In this document: piece after piece, positions 33,220 through 41,626 of the stretch
Numbering within the stretch: the stretch's first letter is position 1
Layout of the letters: every line of letters begins with the position of its first letter
Assembly (NCBI RefSeq): GCF_026625885.1
Contig: NZ_CP113068.1
Coordinates: 5,022,001 to 5,086,000 of the forward strand
Length of the DNA stretch: 64,000 bases
Direction: 5' to 3'
Source of the DNA: Roseateles sp. SL47
Lineage (GTDB): Bacteria; Pseudomonadota; Gammaproteobacteria; Burkholderiales; Burkholderiaceae_C
Made by a program: the position numbers and the translations under genes
Notes under the pieces: generated by a model
What the model saw: the letters and a program-made list of their open reading frames with translations, nothing else
Database searches by the model: none
Told to the model about the DNA's origin: nothing

Positions 33220-35646
33220 ATGCCAGGCAGCCGCCCCATCCCGCCGTTCCGGTCGTTCTGGATGGGCGGCTTTGAAGGCGCCGACCACCTCAATGGCGCC
33301 GGGGACCGGCTGGACATGGTGCAGGCCACCGGCCATGACCAGCGCCTTCAACAGGATTACCGCCGCGCCCGACTGCTGGGGCTGCGTACCGTGCGTGAAA
33401 GCATCGGCTGGCGTCTCGTGGAGAACGCCGAGGGCCGGTTTGATTTCAGCCGCGCGTTACGCATGGCCGAAGCGGCGCGGCGCGAGGGCGTGCAGATCCT
33501 GTGGACGCTGATGCACTATGGCGTGCCCCAGGGACTGAGCCTGCTGGACGATGCCCTGGTGCCGCGTTTCGCCCGCTTTGCCGGGGCCGCAGCACAAGCA
33601 CTGGCGCCGGTCTGCCCAGGACCGCGCTTCTACACACCGATCAACGAAATCAGCTTTCTCTCCTGGGCTGCCGCCAGCGGCGACACCATGGGTCCGGCGG
33701 GGGTTCCCCCCCACCATCAGACACCCGCCATCACGGATGACTCGAGCATCAGTGGCTTCCAGATCAAGCGACGCCTGGTGCGGGCGGCATTGGCCGGCAT
33801 GGCGGCCATTCGGGCGGCGGACCCGCACGCCCGATTTCTGCACGTGGAACCGGTGTTGCATGTCGCCCCCCCGGTGGATCAGCCGGAGCAGCTGGCGCAG
33901 GCCGAACGCATCAGCGCCTTTCAGTGGCAGGCCCTGGACATGCTCGCCGGGCGCATGGAGCCGGAGCTGGGCGGGCACCCGGAAGCCCTGGACTGGCTGG
34001 GCTTGAACCACTATCACAGCAGTCAGTGGGAAATCCCGAGCGAAAAGCGCCTCTCGTGGCATCTGCGGGATCCGCGACGGCGGCCGCTGGCGGCATTGAT
34101 GGACGCGGTGTGGCACAGGTATCGGCGGCCGTTGATCATCGCGGAAACAGGCCACATGGGTGTCGGGCGGGCCCAGTGGCTGCATGAGGTGGCGGGCGAG
34201 GCCCTGCGGGCGCGGGCGCGCGGTATCCCGTTGGGCGGGGTCTGCCTCTATCCCTTGCTGGACCGACCGGACTGGCATGAGCTCAGCGTCTGGCACCGCA
34301 GCGGCCTGTGGCATGTGCCGAACCGGGCGTCGGCCGCCCCATCGTGCTTGCCTCTGCCCCGTCGGCTCCACAAACCCTATGCCAAGGCCTTGTTGGCATG
34401 GGCCTGCCTGAATGATCCACAGGCGCTTGCTGGCATCACACCCGACGGAAGCGATTCCTGCAAGCCCGGCCTGACGGTGCTCTTGCCGCAACCGTGGGAA
34501 ACCTGGCCTGCGCGTCATCAGACCGCCGCCTTGGCCTTGGCCGAGCACTTCGTGCTGCGCCTGATCGAGCCGCCCCGGCATTGGGTGGGCGCACCGGTCA
34601 TTCGCAGGTTCACGCTCGCGCCACATGCCGAATTGCTGGTGATGCACCGTCCGGCGATGGCAGACACTCAGATGGACGCCAGCACCGGCAGGGGCATCAT
34701 TCCCGGCAGTGCTGCCGTCCCCGGCAGCAGCACCGTCCCCAGCAGTAGCAGTAGCAGTAGCAGTAGCAGTAGCAGCAGCAGTGGCAAGGACGGTGTCCGC
34801 GACGCAGAGGACGGCCACGGCTGGCAGGTGGCGCCCGATGCAGACACGCTGGCGATGCTGCAACAGGACCGCGAGTCCTTGGGCTCCCGACGCTGGTGGT
34901 GCTGGATCTGGTCTTGCCCACCGGAGGGCGTCCATCCGGGATGGGCCCATGCGCTGGCCGGTGAAGGTCTCATTCATCACCCGCGTGAGGCCAACACGTC
35001 CCCGGCCTCAGCGCTCGCAGCCCTGGTCCGCCTGCGTCTCCCGGCCGACTGGCCCCCGCCCCACCGACCGCTTCGGCGGCATGTGCCGGACGGCTATGAG
35101 CAGGAGGAAGCCTCCCGCCTGCTGACCGGCGCAACGCAGACCCACGGGCATCGGCCTCCAGCCGCTTGGCTGCAGGCGGCAGATACCCCGCCCCTCGACC
35201 TGCAAGCCACTCAGGCCCACGCCCTACGCACCTTGGCTCGCCAGCATCCCGGCTGGCAACTGCTGGTCGATGCGGCACCACCCACTCGGTTGAACGGCGA
35301 GGCCGACCCGCCAAATCTCCGATGGATGGGCCCCTTGCATCCGGTCCTGCATGCGACGCTGGTCGCTGCGGTGGAAGCCGCGCTGCCCTGGACGCTGTGG
35401 TCGCCCCTGACCGAGGATCTGCCGGCCCTCTCCGCGCTCTGCCGTGCAGCGCTCGCCGTGCAGGATGCATCGCAGCGCTGCCGCGACGCCCGACGGGTAC
35501 AGGAGGCGCAGCAACGCCTGACCCTGATGGTGGCCGAAGCGCTGCGCGGGCGAGGTATCGCTCCTCCAGCCAACGGGGAGGAAATCAACGGGGATGAAAT
35601 CAACGGGCAGGAAATCTCTACCGAAGCCAGATCCGCCTGGCCCTAG
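33220..35646 (+). CDS. GH1-like glycosidase fused to a Ser-linked unknown domain
   Basis: 808 aa. Residues ~5-400 look like a clan GH-A, family-1-like (beta/alpha)8 glycosidase: FWMGGFEGADHLN, RESIGWRLVE, acid/base Glu in TPINEISFLSW and nucleophile Glu in IIAETGHMG. Residues ~505-525 are a poly-serine linker from a 6-bp microsatellite. Residues ~530-790 form a second region (WWCWIWSCPPEGVHPGW; TPPLDLQATQAHALRTLARQHPGWQLLVDAAPP) that I cannot assign; it resembles a glycosyltransferase-style Rossmann half only loosely. The tail repeats NGEEINGDEINGQEI. Last gene of the heptose operon (11 bases after gmhA), so it probably acts on or assembles a heptose-linked glycan. Start codon uncertain. Confidence 0.75.
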   Translation: MPGSRPIPPFRSFWMGGFEGADHLNGAGDRLDMVQATGHDQRLQQDYRRARLLGLRTVRESIGWRLVENAEGRFDFSRALRMAEAARREGVQILWTLMHYGVPQGLSLLDDALVPRFARFAGAAAQALAPVCPGPRFYTPINEISFLSWAAASGDTMGPAGVPPHHQTPAITDDSSISGFQIKRRLVRAALAGMAAIRAADPHARFLHVEPVLHVAPPVDQPEQLAQAERISAFQWQALDMLAGRMEPELGGHPEALDWLGLNHYHSSQWEIPSEKRLSWHLRDPRRRPLAALMDAVWHRYRRPLIIAETGHMGVGRAQWLHEVAGEALRARARGIPLGGVCLYPLLDRPDWHELSVWHRSGLWHVPNRASAAPSCLPLPRRLHKPYAKALLAWACLNDPQALAGITPDGSDSCKPGLTVLLPQPWETWPARHQTAALALAEHFVLRLIEPPRHWVGAPVIRRFTLAPHAELLVMHRPAMADTQMDASTGRGIIPGSAAVPGSSTVPSSSSSSSSSSSSSSGKDGVRDAEDGHGWQVAPDADTLAMLQQDRESLGSRRWWCWIWSCPPEGVHPGWAHALAGEGLIHHPREANTSPASALAALVRLRLPADWPPPHRPLRRHVPDGYEQEEASRLLTGATQTHGHRPPAAWLQAADTPPLDLQATQAHALRTLARQHPGWQLLVDAAPPTRLNGEADPPNLRWMGPLHPVLHATLVAAVEAALPWTLWSPLTEDLPALSALCRAALAVQDASQRCRDARRVQEAQQRLTLMVAEALRGRGIAPPANGEEINGDEINGQEISTEARSAWP
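34737..34785. repeat. AGCAGT microsatellite encoding poly-serine
   Basis: Six to seven consecutive AGCAGT hexamers with a few AGC variants, giving about 14 serines in the linker of the GH1-like protein. In-frame unit; length would vary the linker only. Confidence 0.9.
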
Positions 35647-35671
35647 TGTGCTGTCAGTGTGCTGCACGGGC

Positions 35672-36349
35672 TCACGCAAACATCCGCTCGATCTGCAACA
35701 CACTGCTGGGCAACCCTGCCGCCATCAACAGCCCTCGCGCAGGCCCCTGCCGCTGTCCCCACGGGTCCAGCAGCACGGTGTCCGGTGGAAGCTCATGCCA
35801 ATCGGTGATCTCCTCCGCCAGTTGCGGCGCCACAAGAACAAACTCGTTGCCAAAGCCTTCGGCCGTCGCCGTCCGGACGGCCAGCCCGTCTTCCGAGCGG
35901 GCAATACGTGCAGCCAGCAGGCGCGCGCATTGCGGGGCGTCGGCAAACTTGAGCCGGTTGATCATCTGCTCATAACGGGGGTCGCCGTAGACAGCCCGCG
36001 CCAGCTCCATCGCGTCCGCATAGGGATGCCCGCTGCGATAGTCGCTGGTCAGTTGCTCTTCGAAGGCCAGCAGGGTCTGGCGCGTGCGAGCCAGGGACAG
36101 CAAGCGCTGCATGACCGGCAGACGGCACAACTCCACCAGCTCGGGCGGCGCCCGCCCGGCCACCGACAACGGGGCCGAAGCGGGCTCCACCAGGCCCCCG
36201 GCCCCTGCGGCGGGCCCGCTGGGATGTCCCGAGAGGGAAGACAGCGGCGGCACGGCCACCCCTTGCCGCAGCGGCGGCGCCTGCCGCCCCGCTGTGCGAG
36301 TGGGATGCAGATATCTCAAATGGCCGGGGGCCACACGGCTGAGATCCAT
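35672..36349 (-). CDS. Unknown protein with papain-like C-terminal pattern
   Basis: 225 aa. N-terminal ~65 residues are Pro/Gly/Arg-rich; the C-terminal half is globular. The order APQCARLLAARIA (Cys141), GFGNEFVLVAP, then DTVLLDPWG (Asp195-Pro-Trp) mirrors the Cys...His...Asp-Pro-Trp layout of papain-like effectors and deamidases, but Glu169 stands where His would be expected, so it may be inactive or the likeness may be chance. ATG 36349 lies 5 bases after the stop of the upstream gene. Codon use is like the neighbours. No signal peptide. Function unknown. Confidence 0.62.
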   Translation of the reverse strand: MDLSRVAPGHLRYLHPTRTAGRQAPPLRQGVAVPPLSSLSGHPSGPAAGAGGLVEPASAPLSVAGRAPPELVELCRLPVMQRLLSLARTRQTLLAFEEQLTSDYRSGHPYADAMELARAVYGDPRYEQMINRLKFADAPQCARLLAARIARSEDGLAVRTATAEGFGNEFVLVAPQLAEEITDWHELPPDTVLLDPWGQRQGPARGLLMAAGLPSSVLQIERMFA

Positions 36350-36354
36350 GGCGT

Positions 36355-37359
36355 TCACCAATGATGATGGCCAAAAGCGAAGGACCCCAGCAGGCCGCCC
36401 AGACCAGCGCCCAAGGTGGCACCAAGACCAGTGGCCGCCACATGGGTCCAATCTCCCAGCAGGGGGGGCTGAAAACCCAAGCCGGGGTAGCCAAAGCTGG
36501 AGAACGATGGCCCCGCCCAGGGGCTGCCACAGGCATAGGGGGAAAAACCACCACAGGCGTCCCAGACGAGCGGCAGCGGGGGCATCAGCGGCAGCGCCGG
36601 TAGCGGCGACATGACGGGCACGGGCAGCGGTTGAAAGCTCACCGGCGGCACCAGCGGCGGCAGCGACCAGTTCGCCATCGGAGGCATCGTCTGGAAACCC
36701 TGGGGCGGCTGCGAATAAGACGCCCAGACCGGCGGCGGGGTCAGCGGTGCCTGCGTGAATGCCGGCGGCGGTGGAGCGTACGGCGCGCCCCAACTGGGTT
36801 GAGGCGGACACGATGGGATGGCAGGAGCGGCCTGAAATTGCGGAGCGGGCCGACCCGGCGCTTGCGGCGACGGCATCTTGTTTTGCCCGTGGCCCTCGAA
36901 CGGCGTTGTGGGCGCGTCCGGGTCGTTCACACGGCCCTCGGCCATCAAGGCGTCCGCCAAGCCCTGCGGGTGGTGCCGAAGCGGCTCCATGCGCTGCAGC
37001 GCGCCCGCACTGAGTGGGAACAGATGACGGGCCGCCAGGTCCTGCTGGTCCGGCGTCAGGGTTCGACAGAGCCCCTCCAGGGACTGCAGCGCCCCGGCCC
37101 ACTGCTGCGCGGGACCGAAGTGCCCGGCCAACCGCTGCAGGATCTGCTGGCAGGCGATGGCGTCCGACTCGGACATCGGCGCACCCGCCACACCCGGCTG
37201 GCCCATTGTGCTCATCGAGCCCATCGATCCCAATGGTCCGTAGGGGCCCAAGGGACCCAGCGGCCCCACCGGCATCGCTGCGCCGGCCGATGGTGCCGCA
37301 CCCCAGGGCACCGCCATCGGCATCGCTGGCTGAGCAAAAGCATTGAGTGGAAAGGCCAT
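36355..37359 (-). CDS. Proline-rich protein with C-terminal glycine zipper
   Basis: 334 aa. N-terminus is Ala/Pro/Met/Gly-rich (including GPLGPLGPYGPLGSMGSM), a helical domain spans ~95-170 (ACQQILQRLAGHFGPAQQWAGALQSL), followed by a long Pro-rich stretch (170-310) and a terminal glycine-zipper helix (GLGATLGAGLGGLLGSFAFG) ending HHHW. No Sec signal. Proteins with a Pro-rich arm and a glycine zipper can insert in membranes, but no family is recognised. ATG 37359 follows GGAGGTGAA. Two-gene unit with the papain-like protein. Confidence 0.62.
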   Translation of the reverse strand: MAFPLNAFAQPAMPMAVPWGAAPSAGAAMPVGPLGPLGPYGPLGSMGSMSTMGQPGVAGAPMSESDAIACQQILQRLAGHFGPAQQWAGALQSLEGLCRTLTPDQQDLAARHLFPLSAGALQRMEPLRHHPQGLADALMAEGRVNDPDAPTTPFEGHGQNKMPSPQAPGRPAPQFQAAPAIPSCPPQPSWGAPYAPPPPAFTQAPLTPPPVWASYSQPPQGFQTMPPMANWSLPPLVPPVSFQPLPVPVMSPLPALPLMPPLPLVWDACGGFSPYACGSPWAGPSFSSFGYPGLGFQPPLLGDWTHVAATGLGATLGAGLGGLLGSFAFGHHHW

Positions 37360-37482
37360 GAGCGGTTCACCTCCGAGATTCGAGATGCCCTGTGGACATC
37401 GACTCCCCTGGGTGCGTACGGACCGCGCAAGTGCACGCGGTCCTCCCTCGCTCAACTCACGGCATTGAGAAATCGCAAAGTT

Positions 37483-38454
37483 TCAGGCGACGATCACCCG
37501 TTGCTGCCCCAGCAATTGGCGGAAGTGGTGAATGGTTCGGGACAGTCCGTCCTCCAGGCTCACCTCGGGCTGCCATCCGAGCGTGGCGCGGGCATGGTCG
37601 ATATCCGGACAACGGCGGCGCGGATCGTCCTGAGGCAGCGGCAGAAACACCAGTCGGGACCGGCTTCCGGTGAGCCGCAGCACCAGTTCCGCGAGTGCCA
37701 GCATGGTGTGTTCACCGGGGTTGCCCACATTCACCGGGCCGATTTCATCGGCGCCCATCAACAGCATCAGGGCCTTCACCGTGTCGCTGACATAGCAAAA
37801 GCTGCGGGTCTGCTGGCCGTCCCCATACACAGTGAGGTCATGCCCCTGCAGCGCCTGCACAATGAAATTGCTCACGACCCGGCCATCGCCGGGCCTGAGC
37901 CTGGGGCCATAGGTATTGAAGATCCGAGCGATGCGCACATCCACCTTTCGCTCCTGGTGGTAGGCCATCAGCATCGCCTCGCCGCAGCGCTTGCCTTCGT
38001 CGTAGCAGGAGCGGGCGCCATTCGGATTCACATGGCCCCAGTAATCCTCTCGCTGCGGGTGGCGTTGCGCGTCCCCATAGACCTCGCTGGTGGACGTTTG
38101 CAGCAGCCGCGCGCCGGTTCGCTGGCTCAGCTCCAGCAGCCGCCACAGACCCAGCACGCTGCTCAGCACCGTGTCCACGGGAGCGGTCCGGTAATACGCC
38201 GGGCTTGCCGGACAGGCCAGGTTGAAGATGCGCTGCGCCTCGCCCCAGTCACGCGGCGGCTCCAGGCAGACATCGCGCCGCTGGAAGGTGAAGGCCTTGT
38301 GGCCCAGCAAGCCGTCCAGGTGGCCGATGTCGCCGGTGCTGAGATTATCCAGCGCCATCACCCGATGGCCCTGGGCGAGCAAGGCGTCGCAGAGATGACT
38401 GCCCACAAAGCCGGCCGCCCCGGTAACCGCCACCTGCAGAGAATCGTGATTCAT
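37483..38454 (-). CDS. UDP-glucuronate decarboxylase-like NAD-dependent epimerase
   Basis: 323 aa extended SDR: NAD-binding VTGAAGFVGSHL, the stretch LACPASPAYY typical of UDP-xylose synthases, catalytic Ser/Thr in QTSTSEVYGD, YDEGKR (Tyr/Lys), FNTYGPR and RSFCYVSDTV. Likely converts UDP-glucuronate to UDP-xylose for a xylose-containing glycan. Last gene of the minus-strand glycan operon; ATGA overlap with the preceding glycosyltransferase. Confidence 0.9.
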   Translation of the reverse strand: MNHDSLQVAVTGAAGFVGSHLCDALLAQGHRVMALDNLSTGDIGHLDGLLGHKAFTFQRRDVCLEPPRDWGEAQRIFNLACPASPAYYRTAPVDTVLSSVLGLWRLLELSQRTGARLLQTSTSEVYGDAQRHPQREDYWGHVNPNGARSCYDEGKRCGEAMLMAYHQERKVDVRIARIFNTYGPRLRPGDGRVVSNFIVQALQGHDLTVYGDGQQTRSFCYVSDTVKALMLLMGADEIGPVNVGNPGEHTMLALAELVLRLTGSRSRLVFLPLPQDDPRRRCPDIDHARATLGWQPEVSLEDGLSRTIHHFRQLLGQQRVIVA

Positions 38455-39401
38455 GTCGTGACCTCATGAAAGATGTGCATCCAGTCCGCCACAAAGCGGT
38501 CGATGCCAAAACGCTCACGGGCCAGCACGCGACCGCGCTCGCCCCACTGGCGGGCCAGGCCTGGATCCCGCAGCAACTGCCGCATGGCATCGGCCAGTGC
38601 GGAAGGTCGGTTGTCGATGAAGCCGTTGTCGCCACTGCGGATGACCGTGGCCAGCTCCGTGGTGGCCAGGCCCACCACCGGCTGGCCCACCAGCATGGCT
38701 TCGATCAGTGCCAGGCCCAGGCTGGTGTAGCGGACCGGATGGAAAAAGAAGCGATGGGAAGCCATGAAGCCGGGCAGGGACTGCTGGGACTGTTCTCCCA
38801 GTCCACCGGGAAGGGTCTCGCTGCCCATGCCCACCAGCGACAGGGGCACTTGCTCCAGCATCTGGCGGTAGAGATCCAGCCCCAGCCGCCGGCCCCGGCG
38901 CTCCAGGTGGTTGATGACCACCAGCCCCTGGGCCAGTTCACCGTGATAGTGGTCCTGTCCCAGCGGCTTCACGCCATGTTCCACCACCCGCCAGGGCGTC
39001 ACGCCGTTGTGCCACATCAGCGCATTGAAATGGGTGCAGTGCACCAGCAGCGCCCCCGGATCCTGCACCCTGTGCAGGGTGTCGGTGGGATGCTTTTGAG
39101 GCGGGTCATGCTCCAGATAGACACGCGGCAACTGCTGCTGCGCGCTGCTGAGCCAGCGGAGCCGATCCTCTTCCCACGCGGTGCGGTGCTGGTAGAGCAC
39201 CACATCGAAGGGCATGTCGGCGATGCGATCCACCGGCGCTTCATGCACGTGCCCCCCCCAGGGCAGACTCCCCACCCGTCCAACCCGGCCCGGCGAGCGC
39301 TGCGGATCGGTCACCAGATAAAAATCATGCGGCACCTGTGTGAGGTTGTAGAGGTAATTGCCATGCACGTGCCAGGTCAGAATTCGCAGCCGTCGGGCCA
39401 T
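38451..39401 (-). CDS. Glycosyltransferase, GT4-like
   Basis: 316 aa. Starts RRLRILTWHVHGNYLYNLTQVPHDFYL and ends in a GT-B C-terminal half with FFFHPVRYTSLGLALIEAMLVGQPVVGLATTE, the EX7E-type donor-binding region. ATG 39401 has AGGAG 5 bases upstream and lies inside the 3' end of the preceding gene (77-bp overlap in another frame). Sugar and acceptor unknown; the adjacent UDP-xylose-type enzyme makes a xylosyl donor possible. Confidence 0.85.
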   Translation of the reverse strand: MARRLRILTWHVHGNYLYNLTQVPHDFYLVTDPQRSPGRVGRVGSLPWGGHVHEAPVDRIADMPFDVVLYQHRTAWEEDRLRWLSSAQQQLPRVYLEHDPPQKHPTDTLHRVQDPGALLVHCTHFNALMWHNGVTPWRVVEHGVKPLGQDHYHGELAQGLVVINHLERRGRRLGLDLYRQMLEQVPLSLVGMGSETLPGGLGEQSQQSLPGFMASHRFFFHPVRYTSLGLALIEAMLVGQPVVGLATTELATVIRSGDNGFIDNRPSALADAMRQLLRDPGLARQWGERGRVLARERFGIDRFVADWMHIFHEVTT

Positions 39402-40560
39402 CGGGAGACTCCTGGTTGGAAGCGGTCGATGCCAGCAGGTCGTCCAGGGCCAGCAGCACCTCGAAGACGGACAGCGCATCCGCACAGGCATGCCCGTTGG
39501 GGCACTCCGCATCAGCACAGGGCCGGCACGGCGCCGGCTTGGCCAGCACGCGGTGAAGGCGCCTGTCCATCGGCGACCATCGGTTCACGTCACTGCCGCA
39601 GGACAGCACCACACTGGGCACCTGCAAGGCCGCCGCCATGTGAGAGACGCCGGTGTCGTTGCAGACCAGCACGCGCGCCCGCCGAAGCAAAGCCCCCAGC
39701 GACCAGAGGCTGGTGCGACCGATCAGATTGACACAGCGCATGCCTGCGGCCCGAAGTTGTTCCTCCAGCGCCAGGCCCAGCGGCAGCTCGCCGCGCGTAC
39801 CGGTGAGCACCACCGCAAGACCGAGATCGTTCAGGCCCTGCGCCACCGCCGCGAAACGGCGCAGCGGCCACCGCCGGGAAGGCAACTGCGCACCCGCATG
39901 AATGCAGGCATAGCCCGCGCAATCGTCCCAGCCGGGCCAGGCTTGCCGCAGCGCGATGTCGTCCTCCGGCCTCAGCGGAAACTCCAGCGCGTCGTCCTCG
40001 GCCGGCAGCCCCAGGTGCTGGCAGAGGCTCAGCAGCCGGTGCGTCTCGTGGCCCGACTCGGGCCAGGGATAGAACCGGGAGGCGTCCTGCGGAGGCACCC
40101 AGGCACCGGGCCCATGGAAACCCGCCATCTGCCGTGCCCCGGTCAGCGCGAGGAATGGATTGGTGACCTGCCCACTGCCGTGCAGTTGCACCGCCAGATC
40201 CCATGCCCTGTTCTGCACCAGCGCCAGCTTGGACGGCAAGCTCCGCACATCCACCCGCTGTTCCGGCAGGCCCGGCCAGCCGGGAAACGGTAGCCACTCG
40301 TCCACATGATGGATACGTGACAAATACTCGCGCGCAGCCGGCAGCCCCATGAAGCTGATCTTGGCGCGCGGCCACGCCCGGCGCAGGGCGCGCAGCGCTG
40401 GCACGGCGCAGAGGGTGTCGCCCAACATCAGGGCTCGCAGCACCAGCACCCGCTGGATCGGCCCCGCAACCGCCGATGCCCCTGCGGGGGTGGGGTCAGG
40501 AGCACCCGGAGTCGACGGCCCGTGGGTCAGCGTTGGTGGAGCGGCAAAGAGCGGCATCAT
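39325..40560 (-). CDS. GT9-family (heptosyltransferase-like) glycosyltransferase
   Basis: 411 aa GT-B enzyme: N-terminal VLVLRALMLGDTLCAVPALRALRRAWP (the ADP-heptose:LPS heptosyltransferase type nucleotide fold), C-terminal YACIHAGAQLPSRRWPLRRFAAVAQGL and CNDTGVSHMAAALQVPSVVL. A Cys-rich segment CRPCADAECPNGHAC near the end is like that in many GT9 proteins. Likely adds heptose, consistent with the heptose genes at 31-33 kb. Start at 40560 or 40557. Confidence 0.88.
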   Translation of the reverse strand: MMPLFAAPPTLTHGPSTPGAPDPTPAGASAVAGPIQRVLVLRALMLGDTLCAVPALRALRRAWPRAKISFMGLPAAREYLSRIHHVDEWLPFPGWPGLPEQRVDVRSLPSKLALVQNRAWDLAVQLHGSGQVTNPFLALTGARQMAGFHGPGAWVPPQDASRFYPWPESGHETHRLLSLCQHLGLPAEDDALEFPLRPEDDIALRQAWPGWDDCAGYACIHAGAQLPSRRWPLRRFAAVAQGLNDLGLAVVLTGTRGELPLGLALEEQLRAAGMRCVNLIGRTSLWSLGALLRRARVLVCNDTGVSHMAAALQVPSVVLSCGSDVNRWSPMDRRLHRVLAKPAPCRPCADAECPNGHACADALSVFEVLLALDDLLASTASNQESPDGPTAANSDLARAWQLPLQPHTGAA

Positions 40561-40567
40561 CAAGGGC

Positions 40568-41626
40568 TCACAGAAACAACGTTCGGAAATGCCACGCGCC
40601 GCGCAGCCGCCAGTAGACGGACAGAAACGGAATCGCCGCCGATGTGACCAGCATCTCCAGCACGTGACGCGGGGCATGGGAGGTGTGCCGGAGGCGGCTC
40701 ACGGCCAGCCTCAGCATGAGCAGGGCCACCGCCGCCAGCGCCGTGGCCGCCGGCCCGGGCAAGCCGGAGAGCACCAAGATCGGCGCGGCCCCTGTGAGAA
40801 CGACGATGGCGTAATAGTTCCACGGTGGCACGGACCGGATGCGGCTTCGGTAGACCTGCGGGTGCTTGCGGTAGAGCAAAGCATCAAAGAAGACGTTGCG
40901 CTGCTGGCGCAAGGAGACGCCCCAGCGTTCCGGCCTGACGGGATGCCAGACTTTCGCCTCCCTCGCCCTGCCCACCGGGCCCAGTTGCTGCAGCCGGAAT
41001 TGCAGATCGGAGTCTTCCCGCCAAGCGCGCAGGAATCGTTCATCGAAGCCGTCGACGCGCAGCAAGGCATCACGGCGGACAAAGGCATTGGCTGTCACGA
41101 ACTCCGAGGTCTCCAACCCCCGCGTCATCAGCTCATGATCGGTCGGCCGGTCATCGACCTCTGCGGACAGGCCCAGGCGCGGCACCTGCACACAACCGGC
41201 GGCGGCCACCCAATCGGTATGGGCCGCCATGGCCGCCAGGCCGCACGCCAGCCACTGCGCATCCGCAAGGGTGTCGTCATCGGTAAAGGCCACCCATGCA
41301 GCCCTTGCACTCCGCCACCCGGTGTTGCGGGCCACGGCGGGCCCCCGGCCCTGGGCGGGCCTGAGGTAACGGATCGACGGTGCATTCGCCAAGGCTGCCA
41401 AAGCGGCTACGCACTCGCTCGTGGTGTCGTCGTGCCCATCGTCCACCACCACAATCTCAAAGTGATCCCGCGGCAGCGACTGCCCCACCAACGCCAGGAG
41501 GCACCGCTCCAGCAGCATCGGCCGGCGGAAGGTGGGCACCACGACCGAAATGGCGGGCGCATCCCCCATACCGAGCGGCTCCCTGGGCATGACCCTGGAC
41601 CCGTCGATGTCCCGATCGAGCGTCAT
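40568..41626 (-). CDS. GT2-family glycosyltransferase with membrane helices
   Basis: 352 aa. GT-A fold: ISVVVPTFRRPMLLERCLLAL, IVVVDDGHDD, DDDTLADAQW (metal-binding DxD) and the acceptor-side WREDSDLQFRL. C-terminal third has two hydrophobic helices (YYAIVVLTGAAPILVLSG; AATALAAVALLMLRLAV), so it is membrane-bound. ATG 41626 overlaps the upstream stop (ATGA) with GGGAGCC before it. Confidence 0.9.
   Translation of the reverse strand: MTLDRDIDGSRVMPREPLGMGDAPAISVVVPTFRRPMLLERCLLALVGQSLPRDHFEIVVVDDGHDDTTSECVAALAALANAPSIRYLRPAQGRGPAVARNTGWRSARAAWVAFTDDDTLADAQWLACGLAAMAAHTDWVAAAGCVQVPRLGLSAEVDDRPTDHELMTRGLETSEFVTANAFVRRDALLRVDGFDERFLRAWREDSDLQFRLQQLGPVGRAREAKVWHPVRPERWGVSLRQQRNVFFDALLYRKHPQVYRSRIRSVPPWNYYAIVVLTGAAPILVLSGLPGPAATALAAVALLMLRLAVSRLRHTSHAPRHVLEMLVTSAAIPFLSVYWRLRGAWHFRTLFL

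Noticed and set aside
37360..37482. Sigma-54 promoter for the proline-rich/papain-like pair
   Set aside because: Only GG-N10-GC spacings without TTGC or GGCA content were found, which are expected by chance in GC-rich DNA.
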